From positions 62,001 to 126,000 of the forward strand of contig CALOAB010000018.1 in assembly GCA_942491185.1 (NCBI GenBank): a stretch of 64,000 nt of DNA. The letters are read 5' to 3'. Below the pieces are notes generated by a model. It did no database searches and was not told the origin of the DNA. It saw nothing but the letters and a program-made list of their open reading frames with translations. Position 1 is the first letter of the stretch, and every line of letters starts with the position of its first letter. The DNA comes from SLRI01 sp942491185. Lineage in GTDB: Bacteria; Pseudomonadota; Alphaproteobacteria; Geminicoccales; Geminicoccaceae. Below are positions 24,406-33,384 of the stretch, in pieces. The position numbers and the translations under genes are program-made.

Positions 24406-26499
24406 CTACTCCGCAGCGCTCTCCGCTTCCGCTTCACGGATCAGCTGTCCGCACGGCGCATCGTCGGCTAGGCCCAGATCGACGAAGGGCAAGATCGCCG
24501 CCAGTGGCGCCATCAGCCAGCCGAGGGCCGGGTTCTCGACGCCGCCCGGCGCCGGAGCGATTTCCGGCGAGCGCCAAGAGCCCTCGACCGAGATGGGTTG
24601 GTTGCCGCTAAGCAGGCTGGCATCCTTGGGATGCAGCCGGATGATCAGATCGAGCGTCTCACCGGCAAAGCCGATGGTCCCATCGACCGTCAGCTTGCTG
24701 TCGCGGCTATCCAGGAGAATCGGCCGCGCACGCCCGATGCCGGTCTCGACCGGGATGTTGAGCACCAGACACGCGATGGGCACAGCGGCGTCGGACTCCG
24801 CGTCGTCCGCCACGAGTGCGAGCAGGCTCTCGAAAACGTCGAGCCCGAGCAGCTCCAGCAAGACGGCGTCGACGCGGCCATCCGCCATGAGCAGCACGAT
24901 ACGACCGTTGCTGGAGCCCAGCCACTCATCGACAGCGTAGCCCCGCCCTTCCAGCTGCACGCGGCCATCGAAGGCTCCTACCATCTCGCCCTCCTGCCCC
25001 AGCCGCTGCAGCACGGTGCCGATCGGAATGCCGTGAAACCGCGCGTCGAGCCGGCCGACCGGCGGCCTCTGCGTCGTGTCGTAGGAGCCGAAGACCAGAA
25101 GCTGGCCATCGCCGAGGCCGAGATCGAGCGGATCGACCGTCAGCCAACCATTTTCGGCGACGACATGGAGCTGCGCCCGGTCGAACGGCAGCTGCTCCAT
25201 CTCCAGCTGAGCCACCTGCATATGGAGGTCGATATCGATACCCGCCCAGGCGCTCGGGTCGATCCGAGCCGACGGCAAGACGCCCCGATCACCCGCCTCG
25301 ACCGCCGCCTCGGCTGCCTCATGCGGTGCGACGCCGATGACCGCCAAGAGCTCGTCGACATTCAGACGCTCGCTCTGCAAGTCGCCTGCGACGACGATGG
25401 GCTCGGCCGCCAGGTCGACCGAGAGCGAGCCGCTGACATCACTCGCACCGATGCCGGCATCGATCTCGTCGAATCGAACAGTCCCACCGTCGCGAACGAT
25501 GCTTACGGTCATCTCGACGGGCGGCGACGATGCCGCCGGCAGCTCGAAAACGGCAAGGAGCGGGGTCAGGTCCGGGCTAGACAGCTGTAGCCGGCCGGCA
25601 ATGCCGGCATCTGCGGTCAGCCCGTCGATCTCGCCCTCGAAGGCTGCGTCAGTGCCCTCGACCGAAAGCTCGATCGCCACGTCGAGCAGCTCGCCGCTTC
25701 GATCGAGCCTCGCCTCGGCCTGCAAGGGCGGCAGGTCGGGCATACCGGGTAGAAGCTCGTTCAGCAGCCGCACGAGCTCGGCCTCGACATCGAGCGTGGC
25801 AGTGATGCTCTCGGCTGCCGTGCCAATAGACAAGCTCATCGTGCTGTCCGCCAGCTCAGCCGTTACCTCGATCGGTCCAGTCTCCGCTGACGCTTTCCCC
25901 CAGTCGCCCAACGTCGGACCACTACCTTCAAGCTTGAAGTGTCGCGTCTGCAGGGCACCGGCGCCATCGATCTGCAAAGGCGTGGTCTGGCCCCACTGCC
26001 CCGCCGCGTCATCGATCGAGACCGTCAGCGGCTCGGCTAAGCCTTCTGCACCGTAGCGAACCTCACCGTCTGCCAGCTACATCTCGCGCATTTCGAAGGC
26101 CCAGCTCGAAGGCTCCTCGTCGGTCGGTTCGTCGGTGACCAACCGCTCCTGCAGCGCATCGCCATCGACACTGAACCCATCGATGGCAGCATCCGCGATG
26201 TCGATCGTGCCGCCCATGATCGCCAAGGGCTCGATGACTGCCGAGGCCTCATCCACGCTGGCGATGATGGCACCGTCCTGGTCGCGCAGGTCGAAGGCAC
26301 CCGTGCCGACGACCAGGCGACCGTCCTGCCAGCCGAGACTGGGTGCTTGTCTTAGCTCCAGTGCGAGGCCAGTCGCCTGGGCGATGCGTTGCTCGATGAA
26401 GCCGTTGAGCAGACCACGTTCGAGGGCGAGCCAGGCAACGGTGAGCGCGATGACAGCGGCCAGCAGCAGGCCCGCCACGCCCAGCGCTGCCGCCTTCAT
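24406..26499 (-). pseudogene. AsmA-family envelope protein with an in-frame TAG
   Basis: The complete frame is about 697 codons. The N-terminus (MKAAALGVAGLLLAAVIALTV, then QRIAQATGLALELRQ) is the AsmA anchor plus first domain. The C-terminal part (residues about 400-600, GRIVLLMADGRVDAVLLELLGLDVFESLL) is the AsmA_2 region. At 26077-26079 an amber codon interrupts the frame between EMREM and LADGEVRYG, with both sides in the same frame and matching AsmA continuity. One base change (for example CAG to TAG) explains it. AsmA proteins bridge inner and outer membrane and affect lipid transport. Whether the stop is real, read through or an error is open. Its start overlaps the yihY stop. Confidence 0.8.
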
Positions 26500-27479
26500 G
26501 CCTTGCTGCTGTCTTCGGCTATCGGGCCCTCGGGAACGTGGTCGGCGACATAGGCGCCGCGCTTGCCCGGCGGCTTCGGTGCGCCGACTGTCGTGTCGAC
26601 CGACGTCTCGTGCTCCAGCTCGCCGTTCAGCTTGGCGCCGAGGATCACCACGAACGCGGAGATATAGAGCCAGAAGAGGACGACGATCACAGCGCCGAGC
26701 GAACCGTAGGTCTCGTTGTAATTCGCGAAATTGGCGATGTAGAGCGAGAATCCGACAGACGCCAGTATCCAGATCACCATGGCGACGACGGCGCCTATGG
26801 TGACCCACTTTATCTTGGCGTTGTCGCGAGACGGACCGTAGCGGTAGAGGAAGCCCAGACCGAAGACGACCAGGGCCGCAAGAATGGGCCATCGCGCCAG
26901 CCGCATGATCTGCTCGGCAATGGAACCAAGACCGACGACCGCAAGCAAGGCAGGCACACCGAGGATGACGAAGAGGGCCAACGTCATTGCCAGAATGGCG
27001 AGCAGGGTGAAGCCCAACCCGGTCGCATAATAGAGCAGAAGGTTACGCTTCTCCTCCTCGTGATAGGCGATGTTCATTGCCTCGATCAGCGCCCTAATGC
27101 CGGCCGAGGCGGGCCAGAGTGCGAGCGCCAACGCCAAGACCAAGCTCCACCCGAGACGGCTATCAGAGGTCTCCGCGATCCGGGTCAGCTGATCCTGCAG
27201 CATCGTCTGCATGCCGTCCGGGATGAGGCCCGACAGCACTTCCAACTGACCGCGGACCGACGCCGGATCGAACACCAGCCCATAGACCAAGATGAGTGCC
27301 GTGAGCGCTGGAACGATTGCCAGCATGGCATAGAAGGCGCAACCGGCAGCAATGAGCGACAAATGGTCTTTGCTGAGATCGCGGAAGATCCGCTTGGCCA
27401 CGTGCCACCAGTTGCGCGCGCCGAGATGGGTCGGCATCTCGAACGCCCGCCCGGCATCAGGCTCGGCCCGGGTCGACAT
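26496..27479 (-). CDS. YihY/BrkB-family inner membrane protein
   Basis: A 327-residue protein with about six membrane segments. Family landmarks: GARNWWHVAKRIFRDLSKDHLSLIAAGCAFYAMLAIVPALTALI at the N-terminus, then SRLGWSLVLALALALWPASAGIRALIEAMN, YEATYGSLG-like NYNETYGSLGAVIVVLFWLY, and ILGAKLNGELEHE. The old name RNase BN is incorrect for this family; the real role is unknown and may be transport. AAGGAG lies before the ATG. Its last bases overlap the asmA start (ATGA), so the two are one operon, probably from the EcfG-like promoter at 27522-27546. Confidence 0.9.
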   Translation of the reverse strand: MSTRAEPDAGRAFEMPTHLGARNWWHVAKRIFRDLSKDHLSLIAAGCAFYAMLAIVPALTALILVYGLVFDPASVRGQLEVLSGLIPDGMQTMLQDQLTRIAETSDSRLGWSLVLALALALWPASAGIRALIEAMNIAYHEEEKRNLLLYYATGLGFTLLAILAMTLALFVILGVPALLAVVGLGSIAEQIMRLARWPILAALVVFGLGFLYRYGPSRDNAKIKWVTIGAVVAMVIWILASVGFSLYIANFANYNETYGSLGAVIVVLFWLYISAFVVILGAKLNGELEHETSVDTTVGAPKPPGKRGAYVADHVPEGPIAEDSSKA

Positions 27480-27521
27480 GGCAAGCTCCTTCGATGGCGC
27501 ATTGAACAGGGTCCAGGCAGC

Positions 27522-27546
27522 AACCGCTCAAGCGCCGAATTGTTCC
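27522..27546 (-). promoter_or_regulatory. EcfG-like promoter before yihY-asmA
   Basis: The minus strand reads GGAAC (27546-27542), 16 bases, then GGTT (27525-27522). The -35 is perfect; the -10 differs from CGTT in its first base. It is about 45 bases upstream of the yihY start. Confidence 0.5.
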
Positions 27547-27782
27547 CGATCTCGGGGCCTTCCGCCCGAGCGCTGGCACGCCAGCGCAACACGATACGAA
27601 GCGGGCCATCAGCATAGCAATGCCGTGCGGGCGAGCTCGTCGCCGCAGCGGCTGATCTTGCCCGTGATATCCGTCTCGCCGGACTGATAGCGTGTCGGCG
27701 TCAGTCCGAGATGCGCACCGACGTCGCGCGAACGGTCGAACCGGTCCGGCCGGTCGATCGTCGCACGATAGGTCAGCGCCCT

Positions 27783-27812
27783 TGCGGGGCCGTGGGGACC
27801 CCGCAGCCCCAC
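27783..27812. repeat. Palindromic element copy A, inside the IS110 frame
   Basis: The 30 bases contain TGCGGGG pairing with CCCCGCA and, interlocked, GTGGGG pairing with CCCCAC. It is identical to copy B (28333-28362) except for the central A instead of T. It lies in the PGIGPV motif region of the transposase and keeps the frame. Confidence 0.8.
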
Positions 27813-27814
27813 TG

Positions 27815-27863
27815 GGGATCGGACCGATGCCATCGAAGGCCAGGAGGCCTTCGATCCGATCCC
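27815..27863. repeat. Long hairpin inserted in the IS110 PGIGP motif
   Basis: GGGATCGGA (27815-27823) pairs with TCCGATCCC (27855-27863), and inside it ATCGAAGGCC (27832-27841) pairs with GGCCTTCGAT (27846-27855) around a four-base loop. It differs in sequence from copies A-C and lies directly beside copy A, so it is a second type of palindrome in the same motif. Confidence 0.7.
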
Positions 27864-27872
27864 TGGAAGGGA

Positions 27873-27890
27873 CGCGGTCAGCAGACCGCG
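27873..27890. repeat. Short hairpin CGCGGTC-GACCGCG in the IS110 frame
   Basis: CGCGGTC (27873-27879) and GACCGCG (27884-27890) pair around AGCA. It encodes the extra PLRGLLTAS residues between MTS and LPGIG in the transposase, so it appears to be a third in-frame insert. Confidence 0.6.
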
Positions 27891-28243
27891 GAGGGGCGAG
27901 GTCATCAGTTGCCGGCAGATGTGATTGTCGCGAACGATGTCGAGGACCTGCCTGGTCAGCCGGGTGCGCTGCTCCAGCATCGAAGCCAGCACGGCCAGAA
28001 GCGGCTCCAACATCGCCATCAGCTCGGGCTCGTTTCCGGCCATTTCGCGCACCCGCGGGGCAAAGTCCTTGCGGCTCGGCGTGCCCAGCTTGATGCCGTC
28101 CTCGCGCGGACCACGTTCTCAATGCTGCGCAGGTGACTCAGTACGGTCCGCCGGGCGACCAGGAGCGAGCGGCCAGCGACGGGATTGCGGGCTTTTGACG
28201 TGCACCTGGCGGAACCATCCGGTCCGCATGATCTGCGCCATGG

Positions 28244-28272
28244 TGCGGGGCTGCGGGGACCCCGCACCCCAC
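28244..28272. repeat. Palindromic element copy C, inside the IS110 frame
   Basis: TGCGGGG (28252-28258) pairs with CCCCGCA (28260-28266); the whole is a variant of copies A and B in inverted order. It separates the codons for NDARA from those for AQIMRTG, adding about 12 codons. Confidence 0.75.
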
Positions 28273-28332
28273 AGCAGAGCCCGCGCATCATTCCTGTCGG
28301 TCTTGTTCGGCATGGTCTTCATCGCGGCGCCC

Positions 28333-28362
28333 TGCGGGGCCGTGGGGTCCCCGCAGCCCCAC
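28333..28362. repeat. Palindromic element copy B, inside the IS110 frame
   Basis: TGCGGGG (28333-28339) pairs with CCCCGCA (28349-28355), and GTGGGG (28342-28347) with CCCCAC (28357-28362). It matches copy A in 29 of 30 positions. It lies between the codons for IETRQA and MKTMPNK and adds about 14 codons without changing frame. Confidence 0.8.
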
Positions 28363-28724
28363 GGGGCGGCCTGCCGCGTCTCGATGCAGACCGCCGGCCA
28401 GCCCGCCGCGGTCAGGCCGTCGTGCAGCCAGGCGGCGAGCGAGCAGGCCTCCATCCCGACCCGCTCGAGCGGCAGGCCGAGCCGTCTCAGGCCATCGTCC
28501 AACGCCCGGGGCTCACTCTCCGCCCGCATCTCCTTCACGATCATCCCAGTCGCATCGACCACGCAGATCGCGGTCTCTTCCAGCGATACGTCCAGTCCTG
28601 CAGAGTACGTCACGGCTGCTCCTTTGCGATGCTTGTGGCGGCTCACACCGACCACGTTCCGACATCCAAAACGGAGCAGCCATCCTCACCTGTAGGGCAC
28701 AACCCCAATCACCCCATCTGTTTG

Positions 28725-29738
28725 AGAAGTTTCGGTCATGTCCGCATTCTGCGTTGGTCATGCGCCGACCATGGCGTTCCACGGGTCCTCTCGCTGCTGT
28801 CGTGCGATGAACCATGCCAGATAGCCGTCGAGATATCGGGTTGCAGGGCCTCTGAAGGGCCGGAAGAAGTCCTTGAACGCCGCATGGAGCTGGTTGACCG
28901 TTTGGATGTGGAAGGCGCCGTCGACGACGCGCGGTCCGCGCTTGGCCGGGATCGCGTGGTGGGTGATGCCTTTGGCGCTGGCGAAGGTGGCGAAGGCCGG
29001 ATCGCCGTCGGAGCAGAGCACCACGTCACGACGCAACGCGGGATCGAGCGCCGCGAGCAGCCTGGTGGTGGCATGGTCCTCCAGCCGGCCGGCGCGCTCG
29101 ACCTTCGCCAGCACCGGTACCCGCCACCGGCTGGCGCCGAGCGGCAGGGGCAGGCCGCGCCGGCGCCATTCGCGCCAGGTCGGGCGCGGCGGATTCGGAA
29201 AGGCCTGCGGGTCCCGGGTATACCGGACCCATTCGCGCGAGCCTTTGCGCGACTCGCGGCGCGTGGTCTGGTCGGCCTCGACCACGCCGCCCAGCGGTCC
29301 CGCCGCATGCTCCAGCGCGGCGACGATGCGCCAGCGCCAGACCGTTGTCTTGTCGAGCCTGTGCCGTTCGGCGAGCCGCCGGCACGGGGAGGGACGGACG
29401 GCGCAGATCATGTCGCGCACCACCTCGCGGAACGCCTCGGGGCGGCGCAGCCCGGCGAGCGGCGAGCCCGCCGAGGCCGAGCAGGTGCGCCCGCAGGCGC
29501 GGCAGCCCGCGCCGGTCGAGCCCGGCCAGCACCTCCGTTCGAGCGCCGAGGCCGGCCAGCCGGGCCTCGATCTCGCTCACCTGCCGCGGCGACAGGCGGT
29601 GAAGGCCAGCGCAGAGGCGGCGAAAGCGGACCGGATCCATAGAACACCTCGCGAAACCGGTGAATGTTCGTCCTATGTTCCGCGACCGTGCGTCATCATC
29701 AACACACAATGCGGACGTGGCCAAAGTTTCCGAGGCAT
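28725..29738. mobile_element. Decayed IS1595-family insertion sequence with inverted ends
   Basis: The ends match as imperfect inverted repeats over about 35 bases. The left end (28725-28757) carries TGTCCGCATTCTGCGTTG; the right end, read on the minus strand, carries CGTCCGCATTGTGTGTTG (29701-29718). The transposase remnant lies between them on the minus strand. It abuts the IS110 remnant, so the two form an insertion hot spot between the stress island and cytochrome c. No target-site duplication could be recognised. Confidence 0.7.
28758..29640 (-). pseudogene. IS1595-type (ISXO2-like) transposase remnant
   Basis: MDPVRFRRLCAGLHRLSPRQ at the start is in one frame. From CGRTCSASAGSPLAGLRRP onward another frame carries the rest, so there is a frameshift near 29485. 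The first zinc-ribbon CxxC is missing. The catalytic core is recognisable: VVEADQTT (first Asp), VVLCSDGDPAF (second Asp), HIQTVNQLHAAFKDFFRPF, GPATRYLDGYLAWF. The DDE-type ISXO2 domain would be nearly complete, but the head is broken, so the element should not move unaided. Confidence 0.75.
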
Positions 29739-29975
29739 TTCATGAGCTTGGCATTGAGCAGATGCGAGGAGTTGGTCGGCCGTCGATGCTGGAGCATCGT
29801 CGGTCGACCGACGACGAAGCAGGTGCTGCTGCCAAGCTCACCTCCGGTCGACTTACGATCGGCCCCAGCTTTGTCGCCGAACTTACCCGATGCACCGGCA
29901 TCGGGCTGCGCTCGGCACAGCAAGGGCGGTCGATCGCAAATCGATGAAATGCCTCACAAAGTCTTCGGACAGCCT

Positions 29976-30362
29976 CTAATCGGCAGCGAGCGATCGGATG
30001 TAGGCGACGATGTCTCGACTTTGCTCGCGATCGAGCGGTGCGTCCGGCATCGCCGGGTGACTGGGCGCCAGCAGCTGGGTCTCGATCGCCGCATCGTCGA
30101 GCTGGCCGGCGATGCTCATGAAGGTGGGCACGCCGTCGCTCACCACCCCACTCTGCCGGGGGTCGACCACGTGGCAACCGCTGCAGAGCTCGCCCGCAAG
30201 CGCGTGGCCCCGGCTCAGACCCTCGTCATCAACGGCCTGGGCAGCTGCGGCGCCGGCCAGCAAGCAGCCGATCGACGCCAGCCGCACGGCACGCAGCAGC
30301 TCTTGGGTTGCGAGGAGCTGTTGGGCTCCCGGCAGCTCGTGGCAGACGCGCAAACGAAACAT
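29976..30362 (-). CDS. Class I c-type cytochrome, small
   Basis: About 128 residues from the ATG at 30362, with a hydrophobic export segment (VRLASIGCLLAGAAAAQA). One haem site, CSGCH, follows in GHALAGELCSGCHVVDP, and a likely distal Met lies in PSHPAMPDAPL, fitting the monohaem cytochrome c fold. IVAYIRSLA near the end is the usual C-terminal helix. The true start may be a later GTG nearer the signal sequence, as no good ribosome site is seen. It stands alone next to the insertion sequences; its redox partner is unknown. Confidence 0.75.
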   Translation of the reverse strand: MFRLRVCHELPGAQQLLATQELLRAVRLASIGCLLAGAAAAQAVDDEGLSRGHALAGELCSGCHVVDPRQSGVVSDGVPTFMSIAGQLDDAAIETQLLAPSHPAMPDAPLDREQSRDIVAYIRSLAAD

Positions 30363-30489
30363 CGCCGACGGGGCTCCTCGATCGAGATGTGGGGCGCGGC
30401 AAGTAGGCTCGAGTGGCAGCATGCGCTGTGAGCGCCTTGCGCAATGGTCGAGCTTCTAGCGGTCGTGAACCGCACTCGCAACGCCCCAA

Positions 30490-30522
30490 CTGGGCCGCGC
30501 GCGACAACACGCTGCGGCCCAG
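30490..30522 (-). terminator. Hairpin downstream of ornithine decarboxylase
   Basis: CTGGGCCGC (30490-30498) and GCGGCCCAG (30514-30522) pair perfectly around a 15-base loop, about 50 bases after the decarboxylase stop. It has no U-tract, so the terminator role is tentative. Confidence 0.4.
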
Positions 30523-30570
30523 CCCGGGCGGTGCAACCGTTAAGCGTCGAGGAGTGGACCTATGGTGGAC

Positions 30571-31737
30571 TCAAGCCGCTTCGCGCAACCGCGTCTCGAC
30601 CGGCTCGAGCACGAACCAGGCCGCGTCGTCGAGCAGGACGGTATGGCAGTCGGCGAAGCCGTTGAAGTCCGTCCGCAAGGCGCTCGAGTAGGCGCCCATC
30701 ATGCCGACCTCGATCCAGTCGCCGTCGGTGACGGCGGCGGCGAGCCAGTGGGGCCCCGGCATGCTGTCGATGCTGTCGCAGGTCGGGCCGAACAGATCGA
30801 AGGCGGCTTCCTTGCCGGCGCGCGGACCGGCGCTCCCGAGTGCCCGGGTCGGGAATTGCGGCCCGACCCATTTGAGCTCCGCGAGATTGCCGTAGACGCC
30901 GTCGTTCAGGTAGAGCGCCTGCCCGCGGCGCAGCTCGACACGCGCGAACACCGAAGCGCCGTCAGCGACCAGGAGCCGACCCGGCTCACATTGCAGGCGA
31001 CAGCTCAAGCCATGCCGATAGACCGAGCGTAGGATCGCCTCGACGAACATCGGGAAGGTCGGCTCATCGCCGGTATAGGCCGCCGGAAAGCCGCCACCGA
31101 CATCGAGATGGTCGACACCGTCCACGGCATCGATGACCTCGGCCGCGATCGCGATCGCCCGGTCGAAGGCGATCGGTGACAGGCATTGCGAGCCCACATG
31201 GAAGGTGATGCCGGTGGCCCGAGCGATGGTCTTGGCCTGACGCAAGAGCTCGATCGCCTCGTCCGGAACGGTGCCAAACTTGCCGGTTAGCGTCAGCAGG
31301 GCCCCCTCGCCCGGCACGGCCAGGCGAACGAACAGCTCGAGATCCTCGGCACCGCCGGTAGCGGCGACGATCTTCTCCAGCTCACGCGGATGATCGAGCA
31401 CGAAGCGGCGAACGCCATGCACTACATAGGCCTCGGCGATCGCCTCCGCACTCTTCACGGGATGCATGAAATGACAAACCGCGTCCGGGAGCAGCCGGCG
31501 CACCGTGCGGATCTCCTTGATCGACGCGGTGTCGAAATGCCGAACGCCAGCGGCGTGCAGTGTCTCGAGCACGATCGGATGATCATTGCACTTGACCGCA
31601 TAGAGCACGTCACCCGGAAAGGTGGCCAGCACCTGCCTGGTGCGCTCACGAATCACATGCGGGCGAATGCCGACGATGGGAAGCTCTGGAGCGAAGTCAC
31701 GAATCATCGCGGCCGCGCCGCCGTAGGACTGGATCAT
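30571..31737 (-). CDS. Ornithine/lysine decarboxylase (alanine racemase-fold, PLP)
   Basis: 388 residues from the ATG at 31737, which follows GGGGGAT. The PLP lysine is K49 in LYAVKCNDHP. HVGSQCLSP, the glycine loop DVGGGFPAAYTGD, CEPGRLLVADGAS and the active-site Cys in GPTCDSIDSMP follow the order of fold type III ornithine decarboxylases. The product would be putrescine (or cadaverine from lysine), feeding polyamine synthesis together with the agmatinase elsewhere in the window. Size fits the short alphaproteobacterial enzyme. It is transcribed alone. Confidence 0.92.
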   Translation of the reverse strand: MIQSYGGAAAMIRDFAPELPIVGIRPHVIRERTRQVLATFPGDVLYAVKCNDHPIVLETLHAAGVRHFDTASIKEIRTVRRLLPDAVCHFMHPVKSAEAIAEAYVVHGVRRFVLDHPRELEKIVAATGGAEDLELFVRLAVPGEGALLTLTGKFGTVPDEAIELLRQAKTIARATGITFHVGSQCLSPIAFDRAIAIAAEVIDAVDGVDHLDVGGGFPAAYTGDEPTFPMFVEAILRSVYRHGLSCRLQCEPGRLLVADGASVFARVELRRGQALYLNDGVYGNLAELKWVGPQFPTRALGSAGPRAGKEAAFDLFGPTCDSIDSMPGPHWLAAAVTDGDWIEVGMMGAYSSALRTDFNGFADCHTVLLDDAAWFVLEPVETRLREAA

Positions 31738-32120
31738 GCCGATCCCCCAACCCGTAAGAGTTAAGTAGACCAGTATGCCGCCGCCGCGCGTGCCGCTGTG
31801 CATTAGGCAAAACTGACGAGATAGAGTTATTTATATGCGTTAGTCGGCCACTGATGTCCAGTGTCGCGTTGGCAGAAAGGCGGGGTGCAGCATCACCGTG
31901 CTCGCTCGGCACCGATTCGATGCGACGCCGGAGTCCTCACGAGGCCGCGTCGCTCGCGCACGGCAATAATGGCGCTCGGTATTCCTGGAGCGCAGCGCCG
32001 GAGCCTCTCGAGCCTGGCACCCAGGCGCTGGGCCCGTGCAACGTCCACTACGCACGAGATCACGATTGCGGGCCCCTCGCTCGACCCCGCCAGGCCGGCC
32101 GTGCCGACGATCGACCACCA
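31738..32120. other. 383-base region between ornithine decarboxylase and diguanylate cyclase
   Basis: An AT-rich stretch at about 31800-31845 on the decarboxylase side (minus strand reads CATATAAATAACT) may hold its promoter. The remainder is GC-rich, and open frames there show no family features. I see no gene that can be supported. Confidence 0.45.
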
Positions 32121-33176
32121 TCACGCGAACACGGCTTCCGGCGCTAGCGCCTCGTCCGCCGTGACGACACGGTTCCGGCCCGTGTTCTTCGCCTGGTAGA
32201 GCGCCTCGTCGGCACGCCTGAAGCAGCAATCGGGCGTTTCCTCGCTGCGGAACTCGGCAACGCCGATCGAGATCGTCACCTTGCCCAGATCCTGGCCCTT
32301 GTTACGCACGACGAGGCGGCTCTTGGCGATCTCCGTGCGCAGCTGGTCGGCGAGGCTGGCGGCCGACGCCTGCTCGGTGTCGGGCAGCATGACGACGAAT
32401 TCCTCGCCGCCGTAGCGCGCCACCGTGTCTCGCCCCTTGACCGAGCGCTTGAGCTTGTCGGCCACGAGCTTGAGCACCGCATCACCGATCTGGTGGCCGT
32501 GGCGGTCATTGAACTGCTTGAAATGGTCGATGTCGGCGACCAGCAGCGACAGGGGCGTGCCCTCGGCGATCGACCGCTCGACCTCCTGCGCGAAGATATC
32601 GTTGAAGAGCTTGCGGTTGCCGAGCCCGGTCAGCGGATCGGTGGTCGCCAGGCGCCTTGCCGTGGCAAGATCGTCCTTGAGGTGGACGATCTCGCGGCTG
32701 TTGCGCTCGAGCTCGGTCTCGAGCTTCTCCGCACGGTTGCGCATCAGCTCTGTCTGGTGCTCCAGCTCACGGACCATGGCCACGAGGTCGCTCGGCTCCA
32801 TGATCGAGCTGAGACCCTGGCCGAGCGACGACAGGCGCGCGCTGTAGTCCCGCGTATGCGAGGTTGCGGCGTCGAGCTTGCTGCTTACCTCGTCGACCAG
32901 GCCGCCGACGCGCTGGCTGACGAGCTGCACCTGCCGGCACTGGTCGTCGCAATCACCGAACTGGCTGCAGAGCTCGGCCATCTGCTCGGCAGAGAAGCCC
33001 TTGCGCCGGCGATCAATCGCCTCGATCGCCGCATCGAGCTCCGGCGAACCGCCGCACTGATGCAGGTACCAGATAGCGAAGTTCTCAGGCGTCGGCGCAA
33101 TCGAGCGCGTCTGCATCGCCATCAACGCTCGTTCTGCCGACCGGCTGACCGCTGCCGGATCCTCCGTCTCTTTCAT
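32121..33176 (-). CDS. Diguanylate cyclase (GGDEF)
   Basis: A 351-residue protein that makes cyclic di-GMP from two GTP. The N-terminal 170 residues are helical (IAPTPENFAIWYLHQCGG is a pattern seen before many alphaproteobacterial GGDEF domains), with a coiled coil around ELEHQTELMRNRAEKLETELERN. The GGDEF domain occupies about residues 185-345: TDPLTGLGNRKLF, DIDHFKQFND, and the active site GGEEF at 256-260, which retains activity in the family. No membrane segment or EAL domain is present. The start is the ATG at 33176. An inhibitory RxxD site is not obvious. Confidence 0.92.
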   Translation of the reverse strand: MKETEDPAAVSRSAERALMAMQTRSIAPTPENFAIWYLHQCGGSPELDAAIEAIDRRRKGFSAEQMAELCSQFGDCDDQCRQVQLVSQRVGGLVDEVSSKLDAATSHTRDYSARLSSLGQGLSSIMEPSDLVAMVRELEHQTELMRNRAEKLETELERNSREIVHLKDDLATARRLATTDPLTGLGNRKLFNDIFAQEVERSIAEGTPLSLLVADIDHFKQFNDRHGHQIGDAVLKLVADKLKRSVKGRDTVARYGGEEFVVMLPDTEQASAASLADQLRTEIAKSRLVVRNKGQDLGKVTISIGVAEFRSEETPDCCFRRADEALYQAKNTGRNRVVTADEALAPEAVFA

Positions 33177-33384
33177 GAACCCGTCTCGCCTCTTCCCGCT
33201 CGTCTGGACGTCGCTCAACCTAGCCGGAAAAAATGTCGGATTGGTTAACAGCCAGACGATCCAGAGCCCCATTTCGCGCTCGATTGCGCCGGGCGACTGG
33301 ACGCCACGGCCCTGGGTGCCTAGAGCCCCTCGACAGGTTGCCACAGCCCGGAGCTCTCGATTGTCGCGTCGCATCATCACAGAT

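Larger units (their letters stand above)
27609..28613 (-). pseudogene. IS110-family transposase remnant carrying palindromic inserts
   Basis: The start is the GTG at 28613 with AAGGAG before it; VTYSAGLDVSLEETAICVVDA is the DEDD-type N-terminus of IS110 transposases. MPNKTDRNDAR, QIMRTGWFRQVHVKS, and TYRATIDRPDRFDRSRDVGAHLGLTP confirm the family. Two frame changes (near 28185 and 28085) and an early stop after DELARTALLC make it inactive. Short GC-rich palindromes interrupt the conserved blocks without changing frame: between RQA and MKTMPNK, between NDARA and AQIMRTG, and inside the PGIG-PV-ALTY motif. Read without them the protein matches an ordinary IS110. Element ends cannot be defined, as IS110 lacks clear inverted repeats. 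Confidence 0.8.

Noticed and set aside
29739..29975. Possible gene in the gap between the IS1595 remnant and cytochrome c
   Set aside because: Several short frames exist, but none has a ribosome site or family features. Small inverted repeats near 29785-29815 are weak.
31840..32229. Possible small gene between ornithine decarboxylase and the diguanylate cyclase
   Set aside because: No start with a ribosome site, no recognisable motif, and mixed frames; more likely non-coding or decayed.
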